Source: Nitrospirales bacterium (GTDB taxonomy: Bacteria > Nitrospirota > Nitrospiria > Nitrospirales > UBA8639). Taken from it: a stretch of 47,520 bases of DNA. The stretch covers positions 1 to 47,520 of the forward strand of contig JAJDBO010000386.1 of assembly GCA_029261305.1 (NCBI GenBank). Reading direction: 5' to 3'. Positions 35,164 through 44,363 of this stretch are shown here, in pieces; positions within the stretch are counted from its first letter, which is position 1; the number at the start of each line of letters is the position of its first letter. A program made the position numbers and the translations under genes. The notes under the pieces are model-generated. The model saw only the letters and a program-made list of their open reading frames with translations, ran no database searches and was not told where the DNA came from.

Positions 35164-36350
35164 TCAGAATCGTTAAGTTGCCGAGACGTTGCCAAACTTT
35201 CAAATTCGGTAAACGCCTCGATATATCCCAAAATATAATTCATAATATTTAAGTTTCGATCTGACAGTTCACGATCGATTAATCTGCAAAGCATCTCGAC
35301 AAAAAATGTCCAGCGGTAAACTTTCTCAAACTGCCTGATGCTATCAGAAATATACGGAGCTTCCTTGGATATACCTGTCAGGAAAATTGGCAAAGCTTTG
35401 TCGATCTCAGAAACAATGAGAGAAACCGGAACTTTCCTGGAAACTGACCGGTAAAAAAAATAACTGTAAAAATCATACAACGCGCTGCGGGACCCACAAC
35501 CTTCCCAATCAATCATGTTCATTCCCTGCCATGTATTCAACATATTTGCTGGAACGAAATCACCATGAGCAAAGACTAAACACAGGGAACAGTCTCCTTC
35601 TTTCTGTAGTTGGTCAACTATCACTTCAAAAAATTTCTTGATGATTTCCATATTTCCTGCTGTGGAATCCTGTCCAGTCAATCGACTGAAATTTGAATTC
35701 CGAATAATGCTGCTCGCATACTCGGTGGCATTCCGAATTGCTGGTTTTTGATAGAGAGTCAACCGACCTAAAATGTGAACGACTTCATCCTGAAACTTTT
35801 TGAGCACAGCCACAGAATCTATTGGTGTATATGAAGAGTCCAACGACCCCTCTAGAAAATTTTCTTCATACCATTTTCCAGCAATGTCCCATTTGCTTAA
35901 GGAAGGCGCAAATTCGATTTGAGAAACGCTCTGCAATACTTCAATTTCTCGCAACATCACCGAGGCAGGAACATCTTGGTCAAAAACTTTCACGACCACT
36001 TCTTTGCGAAAATCGAATATTTTATATCCTTGGTGTACTGGCATATACATTTGCCCATAAAAAGGCGATTGCACAATCGAATCAATTTTTCGCATTTGAT
36101 ATTTATAACAAACAAATTTTATGAGAAAGGGAATTTTATTTCTAATAAACCCGAGGATCATTCGAATGCGGCCAAAAATGTATTTCAGGGAGAGAATTTT
36201 TGTGCGAGAGTGCCCCCTTTGGGAAAAGGTGGATTTATTGCGGTAAAGGACCCACCCTAACTCAAGAAGTCTTTGTTGCAGGCAAAAGTAACGCCGCCCT
36301 TCATTTTCTAATTTTATATAATGATAGGTTTTGGGATTATTGACATTCAA
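35160..36350 (-). CDS. APH/choline-kinase-like phosphotransferase
   Basis: This is a 396-residue protein with an aminoglycoside-phosphotransferase/choline-kinase fold. The catalytic loop is AHGDFVPANM (H262, G263, D264, N269) and the metal site is MIDWEGCG (D281, E283). The N-lobe has EVVVKVFDQDVPASVMLREI, with a candidate ATP-binding Lys. The first 90 residues are basic and not part of the fold. In a polysaccharide locus it may phosphorylate a sugar or a small group attached to the polymer; the substrate cannot be read from sequence. It follows the sulfotransferase gene by only 22 bases, so the two probably form a pair of modifying enzymes. Confidence 0.8.
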   Translation of the reverse strand: MNVNNPKTYHYIKLENEGRRYFCLQQRLLELGWVLYRNKSTFSQRGHSRTKILSLKYIFGRIRMILGFIRNKIPFLIKFVCYKYQMRKIDSIVQSPFYGQMYMPVHQGYKIFDFRKEVVVKVFDQDVPASVMLREIEVLQSVSQIEFAPSLSKWDIAGKWYEENFLEGSLDSSYTPIDSVAVLKKFQDEVVHILGRLTLYQKPAIRNATEYASSIIRNSNFSRLTGQDSTAGNMEIIKKFFEVIVDQLQKEGDCSLCLVFAHGDFVPANMLNTWQGMNMIDWEGCGSRSALYDFYSYFFYRSVSRKVPVSLIVSEIDKALPIFLTGISKEAPYISDSIRQFEKVYRWTFFVEMLCRLIDRELSDRNLNIMNYILGYIEAFTEFESLATSRQLNDSE

Positions 36351-36372
36351 TGTAGATTCATCCAGAGATTAT

Positions 36373-37407
36373 TTAACTCCGCACTAATTGAAGTGATTTG
36401 CCTTTAACATAAGCTCCCTCTAATTTTTTTTCGTTCTCCTCCACCCTAATTTTTTCAATCGAAAGCCAGGCCGAAAGATCTCGTTGTATTAAATCTTGAA
36501 GACGCAAAATGTCATCTCTATAAATCTGAATTAATTCACTTCTGAGTTCAGGTGGAAGTGGAGGCGTCACGATTTCTTCATTCCTTGAATTAATGCATAA
36601 ACTAATTTTTTTTAAAACCTCATGTCGAATTTCATCTGAGAGCATCATCTTTGAAAGGCCGATAAGCCATCGTCTGTTTGAAAGAAACTGCAAATGTTTT
36701 TTATTTTTCATAACTTGTCCGGATGTACTGAATTTACTAGACATATCCGGAATAAATGAATCGTCTACCTCCAAAAATCTAAAAACATCCTGAATAAGAT
36801 TATGAAGGTTACTTTTTAAATCTTCATAGAGATACACTCGCATTTGATTTGGAGGAAAAACTTTATGGTAACGAATGAGTTGAGCAGCATAAAATCCCTT
36901 TCGCAAATAATGTTTACTGCCATCCCAAATATTATCCATGTTTAGTTTTCTTTCTTCTCTTGCCTTCTCTATAAAATCAGAAACGACCTGCCTCTTATTG
37001 TCACGGATGCTCAAAAAGTAATTAGAATAGGCTCGCTCAACAGGATCACGAAGAATGGCTACGAGTTTGACACCTGGCAAACGGGCTTTAATTCTATCAG
37101 CGGATCTTGGATGATATAGATAGTGAGGTGATGCTTCCCCTATTGCCTTTTCATCCCTCACACCCTGAAACAAAGCACAATAATCATCAAAACTCCAAAT
37201 TGACCTCTGGCGAAAATTCTGGTAACGGGCTGCCGACGGACTCGCTTCGTCCTTTCCTTGGGAAGGAAATTCTTCTCCATCAAACACAAAAAACCTAGGT
37301 TCCTTGATAGGGCTCATGAAGATCTGTGGATGCTGTCGTAAATAATTGTATAAAGATGTTGTCCCCGATCTTTGGGCTCCAATGATTAAAAAATTTGGTA
37401 ATGTCAT
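36373..37407 (-). CDS. PAPS-dependent sulfotransferase
   Basis: This is a 344-residue sulfotransferase of the heparan/NodH-like family. The 5'-phosphosulfate loop is IIGAQRSGTTSLYNYL (about 8-23). The 3'-phosphate site is LVAILRDPVERAYSNYF, with conserved Arg and Ser. KEPRFFVF near residue 35 is the usual next motif. No signal peptide or membrane segment is present, so it acts in the cytosol with PAPS on a sugar of the growing chain. Gene length and motif order are normal. It precedes the kinase-like gene closely and follows a 290-base gap after the exporter genes. Confidence 0.9.
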   Translation of the reverse strand: MTLPNFLIIGAQRSGTTSLYNYLRQHPQIFMSPIKEPRFFVFDGEEFPSQGKDEASPSAARYQNFRQRSIWSFDDYCALFQGVRDEKAIGEASPHYLYHPRSADRIKARLPGVKLVAILRDPVERAYSNYFLSIRDNKRQVVSDFIEKAREERKLNMDNIWDGSKHYLRKGFYAAQLIRYHKVFPPNQMRVYLYEDLKSNLHNLIQDVFRFLEVDDSFIPDMSSKFSTSGQVMKNKKHLQFLSNRRWLIGLSKMMLSDEIRHEVLKKISLCINSRNEEIVTPPLPPELRSELIQIYRDDILRLQDLIQRDLSAWLSIEKIRVEENEKKLEGAYVKGKSLQLVRS

Positions 37408-37697
37408 ATGGCTATTCCAATCGGCTTATTTGGGATTTCAATCAATTCAACTGGAGATTTTGTCTAGTTATTGCTGATAGATGTCGAGCCACTGTTCCAT
37501 GATACCTTGATGGCCACCGATCAGAGGAACGTGAAGAATTGCCCCACTAGAAACTCAGAAATCTTGATGCATGCAATCTCACCCCTTTCTAGGGGAGACG
37601 GAGGGGAAGTTTGTGGGATATAGTCTTTTGGAAAGTCTTAGAGTTTGAAAAGGTGCTGTTCTGGTAATGACTTTGGGATTCTTTCTTGATGTACCCA
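37408..37697. other. Intergenic gap with a possible 3' gene relic
   Basis: 290 bases between wzt and the sulfotransferase gene. A minus frame at 37468-37554 (28 sense codons, no start) is protein-like: GAILHVPLIGGHQGI then MEQWLDIYQQ and TAA. It may be the last part of a lost gene. A hairpin-like CCCCT/AGGGG pair at about 37582-37595 has a four-base loop and no T run. Confidence 0.3.
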
Positions 37698-39047
37698 TCA
37701 AGGTATTTCCACCGCTGTTTTACTTCCAATGGAACTGGGCTGCGTTTCCCATTTTAATAAGGGCCACACTACTCCTGTCCTTTTTGGATAAAAATCCGCA
37801 GATAAAGGGCTGCTTTCCAAACTTGCCATAACTTGAAAGGCAACAACATCCAGTTCACGCACATGGGGAGTACCCGGAAATTGTGTTCTTATCGTTGGAG
37901 AAACAAACAATATTCCTTGCGCTAGAAAATTACCAGGAATCCAAGCAGTACTCACAAATCGTCCTGGCTTAATAGGGCCTATTGGCAGGGAGGAATCAGC
38001 CTGAAAGGTCTGAAAAACTTTTACTCCGTCCTCATTCACCACATGAAAATAAATTAATAAAATGTCTCTGGGCTTAAGCACTTCATACTCTATCTCAATT
38101 CCAACAGGTTGACGGATGTCTACGGTCGCGGTCACCTGTCCCTCTTCCGTTTTCACTCGCATTGCGCATAAGCGAACGACATCATCGCCTGGGGCATTTG
38201 CAAGCACAGGCCATTCACGTTCAGCCTTTGAGGAGTTTTCAGAATGCATATACGCCTTGACCACTTCATGCGATGGACCATCTGCCAACACCCCCCCACT
38301 ATCAAGCAGAATGGTTCGTGGGCAAAGTCGAGTAATAATTGGCATGCTATGCGACACAAAAAGAACGGTTCGACCCTGTTGGCTCACATCCTGCATTTTG
38401 CTGAGGCATTTCTTTTGAAAACGAGCGTCGCCGACCGCCAACACTTCATCTATCAGTAAAATCTCTGGTTCCAAATGGGCCGCCACCGCAAAAGCAAGAC
38501 GGACCTTCATACCACTAGAATACCGTTTCACAGGTGTATCGATAAACTTTTCAACCCCAGAAAAATCCACAATTTCGTCAAACTTCCTGTCTATTTCTTT
38601 CTTTCTCATCCCTAAGATCGTTCCGTTGAGATAGACGTTCTCTCTGCCAGTCAGCTCCGGGTGGAAACCCGTACCGACCTCCAAAAGACTAGCAATTTTT
38701 CCCCTAATTAATGCTCTTCCGCTAGTCGGTGGAGTAATTTTTGAAAGAATTTTCAAAAGGGTGGACTTCCCTGCACCATTGACCCCAATAATGCCAACAA
38801 TTTCACCAACCTTCACCTCAAAGGAGATATTTCGTAAAGCCCAGGTAATATCAGAGGGGGTATCATTTTGGCTGGGATGGATATCATCAAAGTTGTAAAG
38901 CGAACGATACGTTCGAAAATTCCTCAAAGGTGCCTTAAGAAAGTTCACCAAGGAGACCCCAAATGTATCATGGAGGTTTTCTTTGACCCCAATGCGGTAA
39001 CACTTACTTAACTGTTCTACCTTGATTGCTGAATCTGGATTATTCAT
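37698..39047 (-). CDS. wzt: O-antigen ABC exporter ATPase with C-terminal polysaccharide-binding domain
   Basis: This is a 449-residue ATPase of the Wzm/Wzt exporter that carries finished polymer on undecaprenyl diphosphate across the inner membrane. The Walker A motif is GVNGAGKST (88-96), the signature [11 protein letters not shown] (176-186) and Walker [13 protein letters not shown] (196-207), with the switch His in VSHSM. The insert before Walker A (about 30-65) is typical of polysaccharide ABC ATPases. After about residue 260 there is a beta-rich C-terminal domain of some 180 residues, as in Wzt proteins that recognise a modified non-reducing end. That suggests capped, length-controlled chains. 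It follows wzm by 26 bases. Confidence 0.92.
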   Translation of the reverse strand: MNNPDSAIKVEQLSKCYRIGVKENLHDTFGVSLVNFLKAPLRNFRTYRSLYNFDDIHPSQNDTPSDITWALRNISFEVKVGEIVGIIGVNGAGKSTLLKILSKITPPTSGRALIRGKIASLLEVGTGFHPELTGRENVYLNGTILGMRKKEIDRKFDEIVDFSGVEKFIDTPVKRYSSGMKVRLAFAVAAHLEPEILLIDEVLAVGDARFQKKCLSKMQDVSQQGRTVLFVSHSMPIITRLCPRTILLDSGGVLADGPSHEVVKAYMHSENSSKAEREWPVLANAPGDDVVRLCAMRVKTEEGQVTATVDIRQPVGIEIEYEVLKPRDILLIYFHVVNEDGVKVFQTFQADSSLPIGPIKPGRFVSTAWIPGNFLAQGILFVSPTIRTQFPGTPHVRELDVVAFQVMASLESSPLSADFYPKRTGVVWPLLKWETQPSSIGSKTAVEIP

Positions 39048-39073
39048 TTTGATTCGACTGACTCCCCAATTCG

Positions 39074-39898
39074 TTAAATAACATCAACAATGACTTTCTC
39101 CATCCTTTTAAAATAGAGCGCGCCACTAATGAGAAGGAGTGCCGCGGTCATCGCTCCTGGCAGAATATCCATCCAGGGAATGGGCGTACCAAGTAAGCAG
39201 GACCTGAATCCTTCGATCACTCCGACAATAGGATTGAGAGAATAAAGAATGCGATAATTATCTGGAACATTTGATGACGAATAGACAATAGGTGCGGTAT
39301 ACATCAACATTTGAATAAAAAATGGCATTGCTTGCTTGACATCACGGAATCGAATAGCCAGCGACGATAACCAAAGACCAATGCCGCTTGGAATGGATAA
39401 CATGAAAATAATGAGAAATGGGAATAGAGCCAAATTCCAGGTGGGTGAGACTCTAAAATAAATCATGACACCCAATAAAAGTAAAATCGAAATAGCAAAA
39501 TCGACGGTTCGAGACAAAATTGGTGTAAGCGGAAACAGTAAACGTGGGAAATAGACTTTCCCTAGCATCCCCTGCCCCTGAATAAGGCTTTGGCTAGACT
39601 GAGTCATGGCTGACGACATATATGTCCACGGGATAATGGCGACACTCGAAAAGAGAACATAAGGAATGCCGTCAGTGGAAACATTGGCAATCTTCCCAAA
39701 GATGATCGTAAAAATGACAATCTGAATAAGCGGGTTGAGTAATGCCCAGGAAAACCCCAAAATGGTTTGAGCATAGAGAACCTTAAAATCCCGCCAAACC
39801 AGGAAAACAAAGAGGTCTCGATATTCTTTAAGCTCCTTAAAATCAATGAGATGCGATGCAGGTTTAGCTTCAATAATGTTTACGGAAACATTTTCCAT
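39074..39898 (-). CDS. wzm: O-antigen ABC exporter permease
   Basis: This is a 274-residue ABC-2 type permease. The N-terminal amphipathic region includes [20 protein letters not shown], the gate-helix pattern of Wzm/KpsM proteins. Six hydrophobic segments follow, including [19 protein letters not shown] and [20 protein letters not shown], the latter being conserved in this family. It forms the channel partner of the Wzt ATPase downstream. The ATG at 39898 has GAGG about ten bases upstream. Together the pair shows that the polymer is completed in the cytosol, which fits the large number of cytosolic glycosyltransferases. Confidence 0.92.
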   Translation of the reverse strand: MENVSVNIIEAKPASHLIDFKELKEYRDLFVFLVWRDFKVLYAQTILGFSWALLNPLIQIVIFTIIFGKIANVSTDGIPYVLFSSVAIIPWTYMSSAMTQSSQSLIQGQGMLGKVYFPRLLFPLTPILSRTVDFAISILLLLGVMIYFRVSPTWNLALFPFLIIFMLSIPSGIGLWLSSLAIRFRDVKQAMPFFIQMLMYTAPIVYSSSNVPDNYRILYSLNPIVGVIEGFRSCLLGTPIPWMDILPGAMTAALLLISGALYFKRMEKVIVDVI

Positions 39899-39998
39899 GT
39901 AGATTTATCCTCAAAAAATTTTAAATGATTTCATAATAATCATATCAAAACGCTTTTATACTTCGGGACTTCTTCAACGACGGCATGTATTCTAGAAC

Positions 39999-41297
39999 TT
40001 AAACTGACGAGACTCTTGAATAGAAGTAGGCACGCTGTTCAGCCCTGAGTTTATCAGCCAGCCGGCCCTGAGGAATTTCGACATCCGCATAAGTAAGAAC
40101 TTGATCCCGAGGAATATCTCTTGTCAGACGACAGCCCTGGGAGAGCCCCATCGGAAGTAAATTCTCCCTCACACACACATCAGAATTATCTAATACCCCA
40201 TAGCTACTAAAACCACCTATACCATCCAGAACCTCTCCCGCCTTCAGGTCACATTTTGCCGCTGTGAGCACATCACACACAGGCGCCCCCATTGGGGCAG
40301 TAGCGGCATCTTGGAAAAGAACAGCACGAGCTGCAGTCAATGGCACTTCAAGATGACATAAATGATAGGGAGTGTAGAACACATACAAGGGGCCGTCTCC
40401 CATCTTGAGATAGGACAAATAGGGTTTCTTTCTTGGATCATCATTATATCCTAAGATAAACACACCAGGCCCAGGCTCGGCGCCTAAGACATAGTCAACA
40501 AGGCCACCTTTTAAAAGTTCGTCTAAGGAAAACAACTTTGGGGCATCGGTCACATGACCACAACGGGGCCCATACATTCCACGCCGGCCAACATGAAATC
40601 CTGTCGCATTGGCCACAACCGCCATTTCCATGGAAATTTTGGTGCCATCCGCAAAGGACGTTACCATGGGCGTCTTTTGACCATGTTTGGCAGCGAATTC
40701 CTTTTGTGTCTCCGGTGTTCGGTAGGGATCCTGGAGACCCTTCATATTGCCAGCAAGCACCGGACGATACCCTATGGATTTGACAAATCTGTATAAGTTC
40801 ATCACTGCACCGGGTTGATCCCCATCCGCATTACTAATAACGACCCCTGCTTTATCAGCATACACCTTGAGAATTGGTCCCAACGTCGCGTCCAATTCGG
40901 CATTCATGAGTATGATATGCTTGCCATGTTCAATGGCTTTCATGACGACATGGGCACCAAACTCTATTTCCCCGGTTGCTTCGATAAGGACATCAATGCC
41001 ATCTGCCTGACACATCAACAACGCATCATCCGTGATCGCATACCGTCCCTCTGCTATAGCGTCCTCTAACTGACTCACGGTTTCGACCAAGCTAACAGAA
41101 GTAACATCAGCCTCCTTATAAGCTCGCCTGGCCTCCTCCACCGTTCGATTCGAGATGGCCACTAGCTTCATCCCCTTGATCGCCGACAAAATTTGAAGAG
41201 CAATTCCACGCCCCATGTATCCCGCACCAACAATCGCGACCCGTACAGGGTTTCCTTCCTCGTGACGTTTTTCTAATGCTTTATCGACAATGATCAT
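39999..41297 (-). CDS. NAD(P)-dependent oxidoreductase with C-terminal SAF domain
   Basis: This is a 432-residue protein resembling homoserine dehydrogenase in its N-terminal Rossmann fold (VRVAIVGAGYMGRGIALQ) and ending in an SAF-like beta-clip domain (residues about 355-420). Middle motifs include VLIEATGEIEFGAH, IILMNAELDATLGP and VISNADGDQPGAVMNLYRF. Such proteins recur in O-antigen loci beside rfbC and rfbF homologues, but no reaction has been firmly assigned that I know of. GGAGG lies eight bases before the ATG. It follows rfbC by 34 bases. Reduction of a keto group made by another enzyme of this block is plausible; this is inference. Confidence 0.85.
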   Translation of the reverse strand: MIIVDKALEKRHEEGNPVRVAIVGAGYMGRGIALQILSAIKGMKLVAISNRTVEEARRAYKEADVTSVSLVETVSQLEDAIAEGRYAITDDALLMCQADGIDVLIEATGEIEFGAHVVMKAIEHGKHIILMNAELDATLGPILKVYADKAGVVISNADGDQPGAVMNLYRFVKSIGYRPVLAGNMKGLQDPYRTPETQKEFAAKHGQKTPMVTSFADGTKISMEMAVVANATGFHVGRRGMYGPRCGHVTDAPKLFSLDELLKGGLVDYVLGAEPGPGVFILGYNDDPRKKPYLSYLKMGDGPLYVFYTPYHLCHLEVPLTAARAVLFQDAATAPMGAPVCDVLTAAKCDLKAGEVLDGIGGFSSYGVLDNSDVCVRENLLPMGLSQGCRLTRDIPRDQVLTYADVEIPQGRLADKLRAEQRAYFYSRVSSV

Positions 41298-41331
41298 TCC
41301 TGAGTCCTCCAGTTCACCTGTTGTTCCGACA

Positions 41332-41865
41332 TCACAATATATAATCTGGCCAATTTTTGTCCTTTTCTGATATCACCGAGGGAGACCTCTTAGGCCAAAC
41401 TATTTGAAAGGCAGGATCATCCCACCGGAACCCTCGTTCCGCTTGAGGAGTGAAAAATTGGGAGACCTGGTAAGTCACCTCACAATCTTTCTCCATAGTT
41501 TGGTAACCGTGACCAAACCCAGCAGGCACAAGCAACATCATATGTTTATCTTCCGAGAGCTCGACACCCATCCATTCTTTAAAAGTAGGCGATTGTGGCC
41601 GGAGGTCAACAATCACATCATAGATGGATCCTCTGGTACAACGGATGAGTTTCACTTCTTCATAAGGTGCCACTTGGTAATGAAGTCCTCGCAATGTTCC
41701 AGCCTGCGCGGTAAACGCCACATTGGATTGCACGAAGGTGAAGTTCAAACCCTGTGCTTCAAATTCCTGAGTGCACCAGGTTCGGCCAAAGAAACCGCGC
41801 TCATCTGATCGTTTTTCGATTTCAATCATAAAGGCGCCGGCAAGTTTCGTTTCCTTAAATATCAT
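41332..41865 (-). CDS. rfbC: dTDP-4-dehydrorhamnose 3,5-epimerase family protein
   Basis: This is a 177-residue cupin-fold epimerase. It shows the family signature QAGTLRGLHYQ with the catalytic His, DVIVDLRPQSPTFKEW, and LLVPAGFGHGYQTMEKDCEV. Length is normal. In the rhamnose pathway it inverts C3 and C5 of dTDP-4-keto-6-deoxyglucose. However, rfbA, rfbB and rfbD are not in this window, while a CDP-glucose-type RfbF is, so it may act on a CDP- or UDP-keto sugar here. Its ATG overlaps the TGA that would end the full-length ugd frame (ATGA), so it was coupled to ugd before that gene gained its TAG. Confidence 0.9.
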   Translation of the reverse strand: MIFKETKLAGAFMIEIEKRSDERGFFGRTWCTQEFEAQGLNFTFVQSNVAFTAQAGTLRGLHYQVAPYEEVKLIRCTRGSIYDVIVDLRPQSPTFKEWMGVELSEDKHMMLLVPAGFGHGYQTMEKDCEVTYQVSQFFTPQAERGFRWDDPAFQIVWPKRSPSVISEKDKNWPDYIL

Positions 41866-41957
41866 AATACCCGCAATCCAATACCTTCATAATGTTGGAC
41901 ACTGCGTTTGCCTAGCATTCGCCTTCCATCAATGACCACAGGCTGTGATTCGTGCCC
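41862..41957 (-). other. In-frame C-terminal extension of ugd beyond a TAG codon
   Basis: Directly after the TAG of ugd the same frame continues for 31 codons and ends at TGA overlapping the rfbC start. It reads GHESQPVVIDGRRMLGK and later QHYEGIGLRVL. The pattern VVIDGRRML followed by YEGIG is the normal C-terminus of UDP-glucose 6-dehydrogenases, so this is the missing tail of the gene, not chance. Confidence 0.85.
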
Positions 41958-43211
41958 CTAGAATAATTGAGGAATCCGTAAAAATTCATCCCACCTGGTC
42001 AGGATAACAATGACCTGAACATCATCTTGAAGAACCTTCTCCAACTGATCATAAACAGAAAACTTCGGATGATTGAAAAGCGACAAAGCTTTTTCTCCAA
42101 CAACGGGATCATACGCCTTGACTGTTGCGCCTTTTGAAAGCAGAGCGTGAATAACGGGGAGAGCAGGAGTCTCTCTCATGTCGTCGGTTCCGGGTTTAAA
42201 CGCGATGCCGAGGACGGACACATTAATGCCATGGAGATCCGGATAATGTTTTTCAATCAAAGCCATAACCTTAAATGGTTGTTCTTTATTGACCTCAAGG
42301 GCAGCATCCAGGATACGCATGGGACTCCCTGCTTTGCTCCCAAACGCCTGCAAAGCCTTCACATCCTTAGGAAAACAACTACCCCCAAAACCACAACCAG
42401 CTTCAAGATACGTCACAAACGACGGAACGATTCGATCCCCATTGGGCAGCAACGGACTTAAACGTTTATCCAGATGGACACCTTTCATCACATCAACGAT
42501 ATCAACCCCACCTAGGGTCTCGCAGAGATTTCCAATTTCATTCGAAAATGAAATCGTTGTAGCCAGAAAGGAATTCGAGGCATATTTGATCATTTCTGCT
42601 GTCTTGGGATTAGTCCGTATTCGATCCACCGAGGAAAAACCAATATACAGGTCATCGAGAACATCCGTGGTTTTCTGATCGATCCCACCAAGCACGATTC
42701 GGTCTGGAAAAAGAAAATCCGAAACCGCCTCGCCTTCTCGCAAAAATTCGGGGTTCATTCCCACCCCAAAATCGCTTCCCGCCTTTTTCCCCGATACCTC
42801 TTCCAGAGTGGGTAACACCACATCCTCCGTCGTTCCAGGAACGACCGTGCTTTTTACAACAACAACATGATAGGTGGCCTTTTTGGCTAAGGCTTTTCCA
42901 ATGTCAGCCGAGGCTTGTCGAATAAAGGACAAATCAATCCGGTCTCCATCAAAAGGAGTCCCAACTGCTATCAAGGTGAGATCAGAGTTGATTACTGCGT
43001 CTTCAAGATTAGTCGTGCCACGTAAAGCCTGAGGAACGTTCTTTTCTAAAAGCGCATCAAGACCCGCCTCAAAAAATGGCGCACGTCCTGTATTGATTTG
43101 GTCAACCTTTTCTGGATCAACATCCACACACACCACGGTATGACCTTTTTCTGCAAGACAGGCCCCTGAGACTAAACCTACGTACCCAGTCCCTACAATC
43201 GATATCTTCAC
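41958..43211 (-). CDS. ugd: UDP-glucose 6-dehydrogenase, ended early by TAG
   Basis: 417 residues up to the TAG. It oxidises UDP-glucose to UDP-glucuronate with two NAD+. The NAD site is SIVGTGYVGLVSGACLAEKG, then KSTVVPGTTEDVV, GMNPEFLREGEAV, and the catalytic cysteine C279 in AGCGFGGSCFPKD. The C-terminal domain has VLGIAFKPGTDDMRETPAL and ends at RWDEFLRIPQLF. The start is GTG with AAGGAGG five bases upstream, overlapping the UXS stop (GTGA). The natural end would be 41862, giving 449 residues with readthrough. The lost tail usually packs on the C-terminal domain, so the short form may still work. Its product should feed the decarboxylase encoded upstream. Confidence 0.93.
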   Translation of the reverse strand: MKISIVGTGYVGLVSGACLAEKGHTVVCVDVDPEKVDQINTGRAPFFEAGLDALLEKNVPQALRGTTNLEDAVINSDLTLIAVGTPFDGDRIDLSFIRQASADIGKALAKKATYHVVVVKSTVVPGTTEDVVLPTLEEVSGKKAGSDFGVGMNPEFLREGEAVSDFLFPDRIVLGGIDQKTTDVLDDLYIGFSSVDRIRTNPKTAEMIKYASNSFLATTISFSNEIGNLCETLGGVDIVDVMKGVHLDKRLSPLLPNGDRIVPSFVTYLEAGCGFGGSCFPKDVKALQAFGSKAGSPMRILDAALEVNKEQPFKVMALIEKHYPDLHGINVSVLGIAFKPGTDDMRETPALPVIHALLSKGATVKAYDPVVGEKALSLFNHPKFSVYDQLEKVLQDDVQVIVILTRWDEFLRIPQLF

Positions 43212-44335
43212 AATTCCTCCTTGCCATCCTGATGATCATGATACCAAACCAACATTCGCCTTAATCCCTCTTGCAACGTGACGGAAGGGTTATACCCTAA
43301 TTCTTCACTGGCTTTAGTAATGAGCGGACACCGTCGTTGAGGATTATCTACGAGATAGGCTTGTTCAGAACTAACTTTCTGGACCACCTTTCCGTTATAC
43401 CCAAATAAATCCCGGCCAAGATCCACCATGTATTGTGCAAGATCACGCATAGATATTTCTGGACCCTGAACCCCAATATTATAGGCCTCCCCCGGTCGTC
43501 CCTTGACCAGTATTTTGTAATAACCAATTATCGCATCGGCGATATAGCAAAACGTTCTCGTGGGCGCCCCATCGGATAACAGAACAATATCCTTTCCAGA
43601 CAGGATGTCAGACGCGAAGTCTGGCAATACTCGTTTGTCAGAAATTTTGAGACCTGGGCCGTAATTATTAAATGGTCGAGCCATTTTAATAGGAAGGTCA
43701 TACTGCCGATGGAAATTCACACAAAGCGTTTCGCCATACCGCTTGGATTCGTCATAGCAGGCTCGAGGGCCAGTGCAAGAAACCACGCCAGGGTACGATT
43801 CAGGAGTTGGAATATTCTCGGGTGAAGGATTCCCATATATTTCACTCGTTGAGAAAAATAATGCCCCCTCTAGAGGGTTTCCTTTTTGTTTCCTCTCTAA
43901 GGCAAGATCCAATAAATGCCGCAATCCGTTAACATTGGCATCCATCGTTTCAATTGGGTGAAGGCGATAGTACGTTGGTGAAGCAATCGAAGCCGCATGA
44001 ATCACATAAGAGACATTGTGAACGCTTTCCGGCAATGGAAACCGCACATCATGCTCGACGAGATCCAGCTCTCCCTTTTTTGCTAAATCCTTCAACCATC
44101 GTGGAACGCCCCGTTGATAATTGTCGAATACTGTTAAGGCAATCCGGTCCGATTGTGTTTGGCGTTGATTCCATTCCACCACGACCTGAACCAAGTAATA
44201 TCCAAGAAATCCAGCTCCTCCTGTTATGAGGAGTTTTTTGCCCGCCAAGTATTTAAATTCCTCTTCCAGGCAGCTGAGCATATATGCCAGGTCTAGGCGG
44301 ACAACGTCTTCAGGTATTGTTTGTTGTGTATCCAT
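43208..44335 (-). CDS. UDP-glucuronate decarboxylase-like SDR (UXS/Axs type)
   Basis: This is a 375-residue extended short-chain dehydrogenase. The cofactor loop is LLITGGAGFLGYYLVQ. The active site is FFSTSEIYG, then GPRACYDESKRYGETL with the Tyr-xxx-Lys pair; this ACYDESKR form is the hallmark of UDP-xylose and UDP-apiose synthases. ARPFNNYGPGL and RTFCYIADAI follow. It would convert UDP-glucuronate from Ugd to UDP-xylose or a related pentose. The N-terminal 35 residues before the Rossmann fold are longer than usual. ATG 44335 is preferred, with GAGGAG ten bases upstream; the frame is open to TTG 44353. Its stop overlaps the ugd start. Confidence 0.87.
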   Translation of the reverse strand: MDTQQTIPEDVVRLDLAYMLSCLEEEFKYLAGKKLLITGGAGFLGYYLVQVVVEWNQRQTQSDRIALTVFDNYQRGVPRWLKDLAKKGELDLVEHDVRFPLPESVHNVSYVIHAASIASPTYYRLHPIETMDANVNGLRHLLDLALERKQKGNPLEGALFFSTSEIYGNPSPENIPTPESYPGVVSCTGPRACYDESKRYGETLCVNFHRQYDLPIKMARPFNNYGPGLKISDKRVLPDFASDILSGKDIVLLSDGAPTRTFCYIADAIIGYYKILVKGRPGEAYNIGVQGPEISMRDLAQYMVDLGRDLFGYNGKVVQKVSSEQAYLVDNPQRRCPLITKASEELGYNPSVTLQEGLRRMLVWYHDHQDGKEEL

Positions 44336-44363
44336 CGAAATTCTACTCCTCAATATTTTTTAT

